Assembly: GCF_000717025.1 (NCBI RefSeq) | Contig: NZ_JNXG01000001.1 | Span: 636,548 to 700,547, forward strand | Source of the DNA: Streptomyces atroolivaceus | GTDB lineage: Bacteria; Actinomycetota; Actinomycetes; Streptomycetales; Streptomycetaceae | Direction of reading: 5' to 3' | Length of the DNA stretch: 64,000 bases | Shown: positions 17,617-26,665 of the stretch, one piece after another | How positions within the stretch are numbered: position 1 is the stretch's first letter | How the letters are laid out: each line of letters begins with the position of its first letter | Translations under genes and position numbers: made by a program | The notes under the pieces: generated by a model | Database searches by the model: none | The model's input: only the letters and a program-made list of their open reading frames with translations | What the model was told of the DNA's origin: nothing

Positions 17617-18440
17617 CCCCGGACATCGGCTACTTCGCCGCCCTGCTCGGCGGTCTGCTGGCCCTCGTCAGCCCGTGCAGCGCCCTGCTGCTCCCGGCCT
17701 TCTTCGCGTACTCCGTCGACTCCGCCTCACGGCTCCTGGCGCGTACGGGCATCTTCTACGCCGGTCTCGCCACCACCCTCGTCCCGCTCGGTGCCGCGGG
17801 CTCGTACGCCGGACGGCTCTTCTACGGGCACCGCGACGCTCTCGTCCTCGGCGCGGGCTGGCTGATCATCACGCTGGGGCTCGCCCAGATCCTCGGGCTG
17901 GGCTTCGCCTCCCGGCGGATCGCCGCCCTCAGCGGCCGTATCCGGCCCACGACCGTCTTCTCCGTCTACGCCCTGGGCGCGGTCTACGGCCTCGCGGGCT
18001 TCTGCGCGGGCCCGATCCTCGGCAGTGTCCTCACGGTGGCGGCCGTCAGCGGCAGCCCCGCCTACGGAGGACTGCTGCTCGCCGTCTACGCGCTGGGCAT
18101 GGCCCTCCCGCTGTTCGTGCTCGCCCTCCTCTGGGAGCGCTTCGACCTGGGGCGCCGGGCCTGGCTGCGCGGCCGGCCGCTGCGCGCCGGCCGCTTCGAA
18201 CTCCACAGCACCTCGCTGCTCTCCGGCCTCTTCTTCATCGGGCTCGGGGTGCTCTTCCTCGTCTACGACGGAACGACCGCGCTGCCCGGACTCCTGGACG
18301 TGGACGACTCGTTCGCCGTCGAGCAGTGGGCCCGGCGCCTCGGCGAGCGGGTCCCCGATGTTGCCGCGCTGACCGCCCTGGCCGGCGTGGTGCTGCTCGG
18401 GCTGACCGTTCAGGCGGTGCGGCGGCGCCGTGACGGCTGA
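17613..18440 (+). CDS. CcdA/DsbD-family thiol-disulfide electron transporter
   Basis: 275 residues with about six membrane segments. The two redox cysteines of the family are visible in 'LVSPCSALLLPAFF' (first helix) and 'GFCAGPILGSVLT' (fourth helix). CcdA-type proteins carry reducing equivalents across the membrane to extracytoplasmic thioredoxin-like partners; the partner here is almost certainly the overlapping upstream gene. The GTG start overlaps that gene's stop. The C-terminal part has one further helix and a basic tail. Confidence 0.9.
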   Translation: MTPDIGYFAALLGGLLALVSPCSALLLPAFFAYSVDSASRLLARTGIFYAGLATTLVPLGAAGSYAGRLFYGHRDALVLGAGWLIITLGLAQILGLGFASRRIAALSGRIRPTTVFSVYALGAVYGLAGFCAGPILGSVLTVAAVSGSPAYGGLLLAVYALGMALPLFVLALLWERFDLGRRAWLRGRPLRAGRFELHSTSLLSGLFFIGLGVLFLVYDGTTALPGLLDVDDSFAVEQWARRLGERVPDVAALTALAGVVLLGLTVQAVRRRRDG

Positions 18441-18458
18441 GGGGAGGCCGGGCACGAC

Positions 18459-18487
18459 GAAGGCCCCGTCCATCGGACGGGGCCTTC
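18459..18487. terminator. Bidirectional terminator between ccdA-like gene and tRNA cluster
   Basis: A perfect 13-bp stem (GAAGGCCCCGTCC, 18459-18471, with 18475-18487) and a 3-base loop, between the plus-strand ccdA-like gene and the minus-strand tRNAs. Confidence 0.8.
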
Positions 18488-18493
18488 ATGAGG

Positions 18494-18567
18494 TGGCTGG
18501 GGCCGGGATCGAACCGGCGACCTATCGCTTTTCAGGCGATCGCTCGTACCAACTGAGCTACCCAGCC
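18494..18567 (-). tRNA. tRNA-Phe (GAA)
   Basis: Cloverleaf on the minus strand: acceptor GGCTGGG/CCCAGCC, D arm GCTC, anticodon arm ATCGC-CTGAAAA-GCGAT with anticodon GAA, T loop GTTCGATCC, discriminator A. Third tRNA of a Glu-Asp-Phe transcript. Confidence 0.95.
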
Positions 18568-18589
18568 ACGCAGCTCATACGGGCTGCAG

Positions 18590-18664
18590 CGGTCCTGACG
18601 GGATTTGAACCCGCGGCCTCCACCTTGACAGGGTGGCGAGCACTCCAAACTGCTCCACAGGACC
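18590..18664 (-). tRNA. tRNA-Asp (GTC), second identical copy
   Basis: Same sequence as the copy at 12409-12483: anticodon GTC, discriminator G73. Middle member of the Glu-Asp-Phe cluster. Confidence 0.95.
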
Positions 18665-18703
18665 AAGCTAATGTGCGAGACAAGTCTCGCACACGGTTAA
18701 GCG

Positions 18704-18776
18704 TGCCCCCAACGGGATTCGAACCCGTGCTACCGCCTTGAAAGGGCGGCGTCCTGGGCCACTAGACGATGAGGGC
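18704..18776 (-). tRNA. tRNA-Glu (TTC)
   Basis: Cloverleaf on the minus strand: acceptor GCCCTCA/TGGGGGC with one G-T pair, anticodon arm CCGCC-CTTTCAA-GGCGG with anticodon TTC, T loop GTTCGAATCC. First gene of the cluster. Confidence 0.95.
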
Positions 18777-18856
18777 TAAGGGCCCACCTGCGCGCTTTCC
18801 AGCGCGTCGGGGACGTGAGAAGCATATGTGATGGCAGGAGGTATCGCCAAAACGGT

Positions 18857-20395
18857 TTAGGGGGAGGTCGTGGACGGGGGTGCGGAGGGGGACGGACTCT
18901 TGAGGTTCTCCTCCGGAAGGTGGCGGCTGACCTCGGCCGTCGTCAGGCCGAGACCTCCGAGGGTGACCTCGTCCCAGGCCTGCAGATGCCGGGTGGGGCG
19001 GTCCAGGTAGAGCACGGAGGCGCGCACCTTCTCGGGCTTCTCGTTCTGCACGGCGCGCAGGCCGCCGCCGCCCGTGGAGCCCTCGACCTTGAGCCGCGTA
19101 CCCATCGGCAGCAGTTCGTTCACCCGGTGGTGCACATGGCCGGCCAGGACGAGCGGAACCGTCCCGTCCGTCTCCCGTGCCGCGTTCGGGTCGTGGGCCA
19201 CCGCGATGTCCACCGGGGTCCCCGCCCGCTTCTGGTCACGCAGCTCCGAGGCGAGGCGCCTGCCCGCCTGCTGCTCGGACGCCTTGCCGCCGGTGGGGCG
19301 CGAGCGGTCCGGGGTGAACTGCGGGTCCCCGATGCCGGCGATCCGCAGCCCGGCCACGTCCACGGCGCTGCCCTCGTCCAGGACGTGCGCGTTCCTGGTC
19401 TTCCTCAGATAGGCCTGGGTGTCCTTGGAGTCGTGGTTGCCCCTCACCCAGACGTAGGGCGCGCCGAGGTCGCGGACGGGGTCCAGGAAGCCGTTCTCCG
19501 CGGTGGTGCCGTGGTCCATCGTGTCGCCGGAGTCGATGATCACGTCGATGTCGTACTGCTCGACGAGCGAGCCGATGATGTGCCAGGCGGCGGGGTTGAG
19601 GTGGATGTCGGAGACGTGCAGGACCCGGATGGTCGCAGGGTCCGGCTGGTACACGGGGAGCGTGGACGTGGCGTCGTACAGCTTGGTGACGTTGGTGACG
19701 AGCCGTGCCAGCTCCTGCTGGTAGACGTCGAACTCGGTGACGATCGAGCGCGCGTCGCCCACGACCGACGGGGCGCTGGAGAGCAGCCCGGAGAATTTCG
19801 GCTCCAGTACGGACTTCGGGTTCCAGGTGGCGTACGCGCTGACGCCCGAGGCGGCGAGCAGCGCCAGCGCGAGACCCCCGGCGGCCAGGGCGCGGCGCGG
19901 GCGCCGGTAGACGACCAGGCCGAGGGCGGTCGCTCCGGAGACCACGGCGACGCAGGAGCGGACGGCCAGCTCCCGGGTGCCGGAGGCGACGTCGTCGGTG
20001 ACCTCGTCCTGGAGACCGGAGAGGCGCTCGGGGTGCTTGACCAGGGCCTGCGAGCGCTCCGGGTCCAGCTGGTCGACGTCCACGTCCAGGCGGACCGGGG
20101 CGTGGTGGGAGTCCAGCTCCAGTGCGCCGAGCGGCGACACGTTGATCTTGGTGCCGCCGCTCACCGAGGGCCGCAGGGTCATGGTGGTGTCCATGGGCCC
20201 CACGGGCGTACGCACACTGCCGACGACCAGCAGTCCCAGCCAGGCGCCCAGCACGACCACGGCCAGCAGGCCGGGCGCGAGCTTCCAGGGGTGCGCCGCG
20301 GGGACGAGTCCGCCGGCGGACACGGGGGCGGTGGCGCGCGGGCGGGAGCGGAGGCGGCGGACACGGGCGGCTGCGGCGTGGAACGGGCGTGCCAT
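18857..20395 (-). CDS. Membrane metallophosphoesterase
   Basis: 512 residues from ATG 20395 (an ATG at 20428 is also possible; neither has a good ribosome site). The first half has a membrane anchor ('LAPGLLAVVVLGAWLGLLVV') and a second hydrophobic pair at about 175-230. The second half is a calcineurin-like phosphoesterase with all metal-binding blocks: 'VLHVSDIHLNP', 'DSGDTMDHG', 'VRGNHDS', 'VAHDPN' and 'LAGHVHH'. The catalytic domain is probably outside or at the membrane face. The substrate is unknown. Divergent from the metallopeptidase gene; tRNA genes lie downstream. Confidence 0.88.
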   Translation of the reverse strand: MARPFHAAAARVRRLRSRPRATAPVSAGGLVPAAHPWKLAPGLLAVVVLGAWLGLLVVGSVRTPVGPMDTTMTLRPSVSGGTKINVSPLGALELDSHHAPVRLDVDVDQLDPERSQALVKHPERLSGLQDEVTDDVASGTRELAVRSCVAVVSGATALGLVVYRRPRRALAAGGLALALLAASGVSAYATWNPKSVLEPKFSGLLSSAPSVVGDARSIVTEFDVYQQELARLVTNVTKLYDATSTLPVYQPDPATIRVLHVSDIHLNPAAWHIIGSLVEQYDIDVIIDSGDTMDHGTTAENGFLDPVRDLGAPYVWVRGNHDSKDTQAYLRKTRNAHVLDEGSAVDVAGLRIAGIGDPQFTPDRSRPTGGKASEQQAGRRLASELRDQKRAGTPVDIAVAHDPNAARETDGTVPLVLAGHVHHRVNELLPMGTRLKVEGSTGGGGLRAVQNEKPEKVRASVLYLDRPTRHLQAWDEVTLGGLGLTTAEVSRHLPEENLKSPSPSAPPSTTSP

Positions 20396-20518
20396 TGGGC
20401 GCGTATGCCCCGATCGGGCGGCGGACATGCGGGAGAGCGGGCGGCGGTGGGCCGGGTGGGTGGCCCCGGGGCTGGGTGCGGCCCGCCCGTTCCGCCCGGC
20501 GTACGTGACAATGGCGGT

Positions 20519-20872
20519 GTGCTGGAGATGACGCGCGAGGAGTTCGAAGAGCTGGTGAGCCTGGCTCTTGACCGGGTCCCGCCGGAGCTGATGCGGCTGA
20601 TGGACAACGTCGCGGTGTTCGTAGAGGAGGAGCCGGAGGATCCGGAGGACCGGGAGCTGCTCGGACTCTACGAGGGCACACCGCTCACCGAGCGCGGCGA
20701 GTGGTACGCGGGGGTGCTGCCGGACCGGATCACCATCTACCGGGGGCCGACGCTGCGGATGTGCGAGACACGCGAGGACGTGGTCGCCGAGACCGAGATC
20801 ACCGTGGTCCACGAGATCGCCCACCACTTCGGCATCGACGACGAGCGGCTGCACGAGCTGGGGTACGGGTGA
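20519..20872 (+). CDS. Zincin-like metallopeptidase family protein
   Basis: About 117 residues. The motif HEIAHHFGID (HExxH...G) is the zinc site of the small 'metallopeptidase family' (Possible_zinc/DUF1025-like) found in most actinobacteria. The N-terminal half, 'EEFEELVSLALDRVPPEL', is typical of the family. GTG 20519 is chosen; an in-frame ATG at 20528 is an alternative. GACAAT at 20507-20512 would place transcription start at the GTG, so it may be leaderless. Its stop overlaps the crcB start (GTGA), giving a three-gene overlapping operon. Confidence 0.85.
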   Translation: MLEMTREEFEELVSLALDRVPPELMRLMDNVAVFVEEEPEDPEDRELLGLYEGTPLTERGEWYAGVLPDRITIYRGPTLRMCETREDVVAETEITVVHEIAHHFGIDDERLHELGYG

Positions 20873-21366
20873 GTTACCGGGAGCCGCCGCCGGGCCGGCC
20901 GTCCGTCGACCCGGACGTCGATCTCTCCGTACCGGCGCAGCGCGCCGAGACCGCGGGGGCCGGCCGGTGGCGGGTCCTCGCCGTGATCGCTGCGGGTGGC
21001 GCCCTGGGGGCCACGGCGCGGTACGCGGCCTCCCTGGCCTGGCCGGTCGGCGAAGGGGCGTTCCCCTGGACCGTCTTCGGGGTCAACGTGACGGGCTGCG
21101 CCCTGATCGGCGTGCTGATGGTGCTGCTCGCGGAGCGGGACGGGGCGGCGCATCCGCTGGTGCGGCCGTTCCTGGGGGTCGGGGTGCTCGGCGGGTTCAC
21201 CACGTTCTCGACCTACGCCGCAGACGTGTCGAAGCTGCTGGTGCGTCAGGAGGTGGCGACGGCGATGGCGTACGCGACCGCGACGGCCGTCGCGGCGCTC
21301 GGCGCGGTGTGGGCGGGTGCCGTGTCCACCCGGGCGCTGCTGGACGGGCGGCGGCGGGCGTCGTGA
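20869..21366 (+). CDS. crcB: Fluoride channel CrcB/Fluc, first subunit
   Basis: 165 residues. Four membrane helices after a 35-residue polar N-terminus. Fluc hallmarks: 'GGALGATARYAAS' in the first helix, 'FGVNVTGCALIGVLM' and 'LGGFTTFSTYAADV', the segment that carries the pore and central sodium site. Fluc proteins are dual-topology dimers that export fluoride. It overlaps the upstream stop and the downstream start by 4 bases each. The longer open frame upstream is a shadow of the metallopeptidase gene. Confidence 0.92.
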   Translation: MSYREPPPGRPSVDPDVDLSVPAQRAETAGAGRWRVLAVIAAGGALGATARYAASLAWPVGEGAFPWTVFGVNVTGCALIGVLMVLLAERDGAAHPLVRPFLGVGVLGGFTTFSTYAADVSKLLVRQEVATAMAYATATAVAALGAVWAGAVSTRALLDGRRRAS

Positions 21367-21746
21367 GCTGGCTGCTGGTCGCGCTCGGGGGTGCCGTCGG
21401 CGCGCCGTTGCGCTATCTGACGGACCGTGCGGTGCAGGCCCGGCATGGCGCCGGGCTGCCGTACGTCTTCCCGTGGGGGACCTTCACGGTCAACGCGGCG
21501 GGCAGCCTGCTGCTCGGGGTGCTCACGGGTGCCACGGTGTCCACGCCCGTGTACGCGCTGCTGGGCACCGGTCTGTGCGGGGCGCTGACGACGTACTCGA
21601 CGTTCTCGTACGAGACCCTGCGACTGGCCGAGGAGGGCCGTGGCTTCCTGGCCGGGGCCAATGTGCTGGCGTCCCTGCTGGTGGGGCTCGGCGCGGTCTT
21701 CCTGGGCGTGGAACTGGCGGGCGGTTCCGGGGGCCCCGGGGCGTGA
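21363..21746 (+). CDS. crcB: Fluoride channel CrcB/Fluc, second subunit
   Basis: 127 residues, four membrane helices. 'GGAVGAPLRYLTD', 'FTVNAAGSLLLGVL' and 'CGALTTYSTFSYET' are the Fluc motifs. Gram-positive bacteria often carry two different crcB genes side by side whose products form a heterodimer; the 4-base overlap here fits equal production. GTG 21363. Confidence 0.92.
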   Translation: MSWLLVALGGAVGAPLRYLTDRAVQARHGAGLPYVFPWGTFTVNAAGSLLLGVLTGATVSTPVYALLGTGLCGALTTYSTFSYETLRLAEEGRGFLAGANVLASLLVGLGAVFLGVELAGGSGGPGA

Positions 21747-21861
21747 CCCGGCCGGCCGGCCGCAGGCGGGTCTGGGGTCCGGGCGTGTCCCCGGCGGGGG
21801 CAGGGGAGTTGAACACATCGCTCTCCCTTCCGCCGCTCTCTCCTCCCCGGAGGTGCACCCC

Positions 21862-22419
21862 GTGCGCCAGTTGTCCGCCCGCGTCCGCTGGGCAGCAGTC
21901 ACCGCGCTGACGCTCGCCGCGTCCACCGGCTGTGTGAGCGTCGGTGACGACGCCGGGAAGCCGGCTCCCTCGCGTGCCGCCGAACAGAAGGGCGCGTCGG
22001 CCCGGCCCGCCGGCGGCACCGTGTCCGGCTCCGGCCGGTCCGGCTCCGGTGACGGCCGTGCCGAGGCGCAGTCCGACCGCGGTGTCTCCCGCACACCGGA
22101 CGCCAAGGCCTCGGGCCGTGCCCCGGCGGCCGGCCCCGCGGAGGCCCGGCCGGTGCCCGGCGGTCCCGGAACCCCGGAGCCGACCCAGGGCGGGCCCCTG
22201 CCCACCCCGGAGCCCAGCGTGCCGGGCCCGGGCGAGCCGCCCCCTCCGCCGGTCACCCCTGAGGAGCCCCCGCCCTCGCCCGAGCCGGAACCCTCGCCGC
22301 CGCCGGAGCCGCCTTCGGCCTCGCCGGCCGCCCAGTTCCGCACGGACGCGATGGGGGCGCCGGGGCGGGTGGAGGTGTGGCCCACTCCGCGGGTATCACC
22401 GCAGGTCGCGCCGGTGTGA
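21862..22419 (+). CDS. Proline-rich lipoprotein
   Basis: 185 residues. The signal peptide ends in 'LTLAASTGC', an acceptable lipobox with Cys about residue 26. The rest is low complexity: Ala/Gly/Ser, then a long Pro/Glu repeat stretch typical of cell-wall-spanning linkers, and a short tail 'RVEVWPTPRVSPQVAPV'. It has no folded domain that I recognise. GTG 21862 is preceded by CGGAGGTG; the upstream open frame is shadow. Function is unknown. Confidence 0.7.
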   Translation: MRQLSARVRWAAVTALTLAASTGCVSVGDDAGKPAPSRAAEQKGASARPAGGTVSGSGRSGSGDGRAEAQSDRGVSRTPDAKASGRAPAAGPAEARPVPGGPGTPEPTQGGPLPTPEPSVPGPGEPPPPPVTPEEPPPSPEPEPSPPPEPPSASPAAQFRTDAMGAPGRVEVWPTPRVSPQVAPV

Positions 22420-22441
22420 AGCGGGTCGGCGGCGACCCGGT

Positions 22442-22471
22442 TTGCGCGAATGGGGGGAGAGTGCGTATGGT
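22442..22471 (+). promoter_or_regulatory. Predicted promoter of DEAD-box helicase gene
   Basis: TTGCGC (22442-22447) and TATGGT (22466-22471) with an 18-base spacer. The start of transcription near 22478 would leave a 5' leader of about 150 bases, which can fold (GGCGC/GCGCC stems near 22497-22530). Long leaders are common for cold-induced RNA helicase genes. Confidence 0.5.
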
Positions 22472-22628
22472 AGTAGATCGTTTGATCCTATGCCCGGCGC
22501 CGACACAGAAGAGCGCCGTGTGGCGCGTACTCTCCCTTGCCGTGGCTGGACCGCATTGAGGCGGTCGAAATTGCGAAAACACGGAGTTACGGGCGCGTGC
22601 CGAGACTCCGGAAGGTTTCGCATTTCGC

Positions 22629-24938
22629 ATGTCAATTTCCAGTTCTGACCACACCGTCATGCCCGAGAACGACGTCGAGAACATCGAGGTCGTGGAGGCC
22701 GCCGAGGCCGTAGTGGCCCAGGCCCCCCAGGCAGCCGACGAGACCCCGGCCGCGGAGACCCCCGCCGCCGAAGCTCCCGCAGCCGCTCCCGCCGCGGACG
22801 ACTCCGAAGAGGTCACCTCCGAAGAGGCCGCCGAGGACGCCGAGCCGAGCATCACCTTCGCCTCGCTCGGACTGCCCGACGGCATCGTCCGCAAGCTCGC
22901 GCAGAACGGTGTGACCGCCCCCTTCCCGATCCAGGCCGCGACCATCCCGGACGCCCTGGCCGGCAAGGACATCCTGGGCCGTGGCCGTACCGGCTCCGGA
23001 AAGACGCTGTCCTTCGGTCTGCCGCTGCTGGCCACCCTGTCCGGCGGCACGACCGAGAAGAAGAAGCCGCGCGGCATCATCCTCACCCCCACGCGTGAGC
23101 TCGCGATGCAGGTCGCGGACGCCCTCCAGCCCTACGGCGACGTGCTCGGCCTGAAGATGAAGGTCGTCTGCGGCGGTACGTCGATGGGCAACCAGATCTA
23201 CGCGCTGGAGCGCGGTGTCGACGTCCTCGTCGCCACGCCCGGCCGTCTGCGCGACATCATCAACCGCGGCGCCTGCTCGCTCGCGAACGTCCAGGTCGCC
23301 GTCCTCGACGAGGCCGACCAGATGTCCGACCTCGGCTTCCTGCCCGAGGTCACCGAGCTGCTCGACCAGATCCCCGGCGGCGGCCAGCGCATGCTCTTCT
23401 CCGCCACCATGGAGAACGAGATCGGCACGCTGGTCAAGCGCTACCTGACCAACCCGGTCACGCACGAGGTCGACAGCGCCCAGGGCAACGTCACGACCAT
23501 GTCGCACCACGTCCTCGTCGTGAAGCCGAAGGACAAGGCGCCCGTCACGGCCGCGATCGCCGCCCGCAAGGGCCGCACGATCATTTTCGTCCGTACCCAG
23601 CTGGGTGCCGACCGCATCGCCGAGCAGCTCATCGAGTCCGGCGTGAAGGCCGACGCGCTGCACGGCGGCATGACGCAGGGTGCCCGCACCCGCGTCCTCG
23701 AGGACTTCAAGAAGGGCTACGTCAACGCCCTCGTGGCCACCGACGTAGCCGCCCGCGGCATCCACGTCGACGGCATCGACCTCGTCCTGAACGTGGACCC
23801 GGCCGGCGACCACAAGGACTACCTGCACCGCTCGGGCCGCACCGCCCGCGCCGGCAAGTCCGGTGTCGTCGTCTCGCTGGCGCTGCCGCACCAGCGTCGC
23901 CAGATCTTCCGCCTCATGGAGGACGCGGGCGTCGACGCCTCGCGCCACATCGTGCAGGGTGCCGGCGTCTTCGAGCCCGAGGTCGCCGAGATCACCGGTG
24001 CCCGCTCGCTGACCGAGGTCCAGGCCGACTCCGCGAACAACGCGGCCAAGCAGGCCGAGCGCGAGGCCGCCGACCTCACCAAGCAGCTGGAGCGCGTCCA
24101 GCGCCGTGCCGTGGAGCTGCGCGAGGAGGCCGACCGTCTGGTCGCCCGTGCCGCCCGCGAGCGGGGCGACGACCCGGAGGCGGCGGTGGCCGAGGTGGCC
24201 GCCGAGGCCGAGGCCGCACTCGTCGCAGCCGTGTCCGTCCCGGAGCAGCCGGCCGCGCGTGACGACCGCCGCGACGAGCGGGGCAACTACGGCCGGCGTG
24301 ACGACCGTGGCGGCAACGACCGCGGCGGCTACCGAGGCGGCAACGACCGTGGCGACCGTGGTGGTTTCCGCGGTGGCAACGACCGTGTCGGCGAGCGCAG
24401 TGGCCGTCCCTCCGGCGGAGCCGGCTACCGGGGCAGCAACGACCGCCCGTCCTTCCGCGGCAGCAGCGACCGTCCGTCCGGTGGCTTCCGCTCCGGTGGC
24501 GGCACCGGTGGTGGCGACCGTCGTGACGACCGGGGTGGCCGTCCGTTCGAGCGTCGTGACAACGACCGCCCGTCGTTCAACCGCGACCGTCGTGACGACC
24601 GTCCGTCCGGTGGCTTCCGCTCCGGTGGCGGCACCGGTGGTGGCGACCGTCGTGACGACCGGGGTGGCCGTCCCTTCGAGCGTCGTGACAACGACCGCCC
24701 GTCGTTCAACCGCGACCGTCGTGACGAGCGCCCCTCCGGTGGCTTCCGCTCCGGTGGCAGCGACCGTCCGTTCAACCGTGACCGTCGTGACGACCGTCCC
24801 TCGGGCGGCTTCCGCTCCGGTGGCGGCGACCGCCCGACCGGCCGCCGTGACGACCACCGCGGTGGCACCGGCACGGGTACCGGCACCGGTACCTTCGGCC
24901 GCCGCGACGACAAGCCGCGCTGGAAGCGCAACGGCTGA
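22629..24938 (+). CDS. DEAD-box RNA helicase with RG-rich C-terminal tail
   Basis: 769 residues. Residues 1-73 are an acidic, Ala-rich extension. The helicase core follows: Q motif ('FASLGLP...FPIQAATIP'), Walker A 'GRTGSGKT' (119-126), 'PTRELAMQ', 'VLDEADQM', 'SATMEN', 'ATDVAARGIHV' and 'HRSGRTARAG'. A coiled, charged linker leads to a tail of about 220 residues, extremely rich in Arg, Gly and Asp with tandem repeats (see the repeat entry). RhlE/CsdA-type helicases unwind structured RNA in cold adaptation and ribosome assembly; the tail probably binds RNA. Confidence 0.93.
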   Translation: MSISSSDHTVMPENDVENIEVVEAAEAVVAQAPQAADETPAAETPAAEAPAAAPAADDSEEVTSEEAAEDAEPSITFASLGLPDGIVRKLAQNGVTAPFPIQAATIPDALAGKDILGRGRTGSGKTLSFGLPLLATLSGGTTEKKKPRGIILTPTRELAMQVADALQPYGDVLGLKMKVVCGGTSMGNQIYALERGVDVLVATPGRLRDIINRGACSLANVQVAVLDEADQMSDLGFLPEVTELLDQIPGGGQRMLFSATMENEIGTLVKRYLTNPVTHEVDSAQGNVTTMSHHVLVVKPKDKAPVTAAIAARKGRTIIFVRTQLGADRIAEQLIESGVKADALHGGMTQGARTRVLEDFKKGYVNALVATDVAARGIHVDGIDLVLNVDPAGDHKDYLHRSGRTARAGKSGVVVSLALPHQRRQIFRLMEDAGVDASRHIVQGAGVFEPEVAEITGARSLTEVQADSANNAAKQAEREAADLTKQLERVQRRAVELREEADRLVARAARERGDDPEAAVAEVAAEAEAALVAAVSVPEQPAARDDRRDERGNYGRRDDRGGNDRGGYRGGNDRGDRGGFRGGNDRVGERSGRPSGGAGYRGSNDRPSFRGSSDRPSGGFRSGGGTGGGDRRDDRGGRPFERRDNDRPSFNRDRRDDRPSGGFRSGGGTGGGDRRDDRGGRPFERRDNDRPSFNRDRRDERPSGGFRSGGSDRPFNRDRRDDRPSGGFRSGGGDRPTGRRDDHRGGTGTGTGTGTFGRRDDKPRWKRNG
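24471..24728 (+). repeat. Tandem 129-bp in-frame repeat in helicase tail
   Basis: Two nearly identical copies of a 129-base (43-codon) unit, 24471-24599 and 24600-24728, followed by shorter decayed copies to about 24830. Each unit encodes RPSGGFRSGGGTGGGDRRDD and continues to end RPSFNRDRRDD/E. Copy number could vary between strains through slippage or unequal recombination. Confidence 0.9.
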
Positions 24939-24961
24939 GTCCGGCTGACTCACGGAGCGGT

Positions 24962-25005
24962 CCGCAGGGCCCGTACAGCACTTCGGTGCTGTGCGGGCCC
25001 TGCGG
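24962..25005 (+). terminator. Terminator with 20-bp stem and TTCG loop
   Basis: 24962-24981 pairs with 24986-25005 (one G-U pair) around a TTCG tetraloop, directly after the helicase gene. Confidence 0.92.
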
Positions 25006-25041
25006 CGTTTCCGGCGTTCGTGCCAGGGCATCGCTGGGGGC

Positions 25042-26597
25042 ATGACAAACGACGAAGCCGTGGCGGCAGAGCCACCACCCGATGCCCTCCAGGGCCCACC
25101 CGCACACCTCTCCGACGAGGAACGGCTGGCCGAACTCGGCTACACCCAGGTACTCGCCCGCCGGATGTCCGCCTTCTCCAACTACGCCGTCTCGTTCACG
25201 ATCATCTCGGTGCTCTCCGGCTGCCTGACGCTGTATCTGTTCGGGATGAACACCGGCGGTCCCGCCGTCATCACCTGGGGGTGGGTGGGCGTCGGACTGA
25301 TGACGCTGTTCGTCGGTCTGGCGATGGCCGAGATCTGTTCGGCGTACCCGACGTCAGCGGGCCTGTACTTCTGGGCGCACGCCCCGCCCCGCCGCGCTCG
25401 GCCGCGGCGTGGGCCTGGTTCGCCGGCTGGTTCAACGTGCTCGGCCAGGTCGCCGTCACCGCCGGTATCGACTTCGGGGCGGCGTCCTTCCTCGGGGCGT
25501 ACCTGAACCTCCAGTTCGGCTTCGAGGTCACCCCCGGGCGCACGATCCTGCTCTTCGCCGCGATCCTGATCCTGCACGGCCTGCTGAACACCTTCGGCGT
25601 CGGCATCGTCGCCGTCCTCAACAACGTGAGCGTGTGGTGGCACGTGGTCGGGGTCGCCGTCATCGTCGGCGCGCTCACCTTCGTGCCGGACTCGCATCAG
25701 TCGGCGTCGTACGTCTTCACCGAGTTCGTCAACAACACCGGCTGGGGCAGCGGCTTCTACGTCGTGATGATCGGTCTGCTGATGGCGCAGTACACCTTCA
25801 CCGGGTACGACGCCTCGGCCCACATGACGGAGGAGACCCACGACGCGGCCGTGGCGGGACCGCGCGGCATCGTGCAGTCCATCTGGACGTCCTGGATCGC
25901 CGGTTTCGTCCTCCTGCTGGGTTTCACCTTCGCCATCCAGTCGTACGAGGGTGCCCTGAACTCCCCGACCGGCGCCCCGCCCGCCCAGATCCTGCTGGAC
26001 GCGCTCGGCGCCACCACGGGCAAGCTCCTGCTGCTCGTCGTGATCGGGGCCCAGCTGTTCTGCGGGATGGCGTCGGTGACCGCCAACAGCCGCATGATCT
26101 ACGCCTTCTCGCGGGACGGGGCGCTGCCCTTCTCCCGCGTCTGGCACACGGTCAGTCCCCGCACCCGCACGCCTGTGGCGGCCGTCTGGCTGGCCGCGCT
26201 CGGCGCCCTGGCCCTCGGTCTCCCATACCTGATCAACGTCACCGCGTACGCCGCTGTGACCTCCATCGCGGTCATCGGCCTCTACATCGCCTACGTCATT
26301 CCCACGCTGCTCAGGCTGCTGAGGGGCGACGACTTCGTCCGGGGCCCCTGGCACCTGGGCCGGTGGTCGCGGCCCATCGGGATCGTCGCGGTGACCTGGG
26401 TAGGGGTGATCACGGTGCTCTTCATATTGCCCCAGGTGTCCCCGGTCACCTGGGAGAGCTTCAACTACGCGCCGCTGGCCGTCCTGGTGGTGCTCGGCTT
26501 CGCCGCCGTCTGGTGGCTGGTCTCCGCGCGGCACTGGTTCCTGAAGCCGGCCGCCCCGGTTCACAAGCGCACGACCACGGGCGGAACCACGGACTGA
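25042..26597 (+). pseudogene. APC-family amino-acid permease, frameshifted
   Basis: The N-terminal part (25042 to about 25380) reads as an amino-acid permease in one frame, including 'FSNYAVSFTIISVLSGC', 'FGMNTGGPAVITWGW' and 'PTSAGLYFWAH'. The rest, from 'PAPPRSAAAWAWFAG' to the stop at 26597, continues in another frame with the remaining membrane helices. One base is missing in the C run at 25382-25385 (four C where five would restore the frame). Joined, the product is about 518 residues with twelve helices, like the GABA/choline-type permeases of the APC superfamily ('TFTGYDASAHMTEET'). Either the gene is inactivated or this is a sequencing error. ATG 25042 is only 37 bases after the terminator. 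Confidence 0.8.
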
Positions 26598-26620
26598 CCC
26601 GCCCCGCTCCGGGCACGACA

Positions 26621-26657
26621 GGGCCCGGCACCCGATACCCGATCGGCTGCCGGGCCC
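26621..26657 (+). terminator. Terminator after permease
   Basis: GGGCCCGGCA (26621-26630) pairs with TGCCGGGCCC (26648-26657). Confidence 0.7.
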
Positions 26658-26665
26658 GGGGGAGC

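Noticed and set aside
20869..21746. A fluoride riboswitch before the crcB genes
   Set aside because: The crcB start overlaps the previous gene's stop, leaving no leader, and no fluoride-riboswitch motif is visible upstream of the operon.
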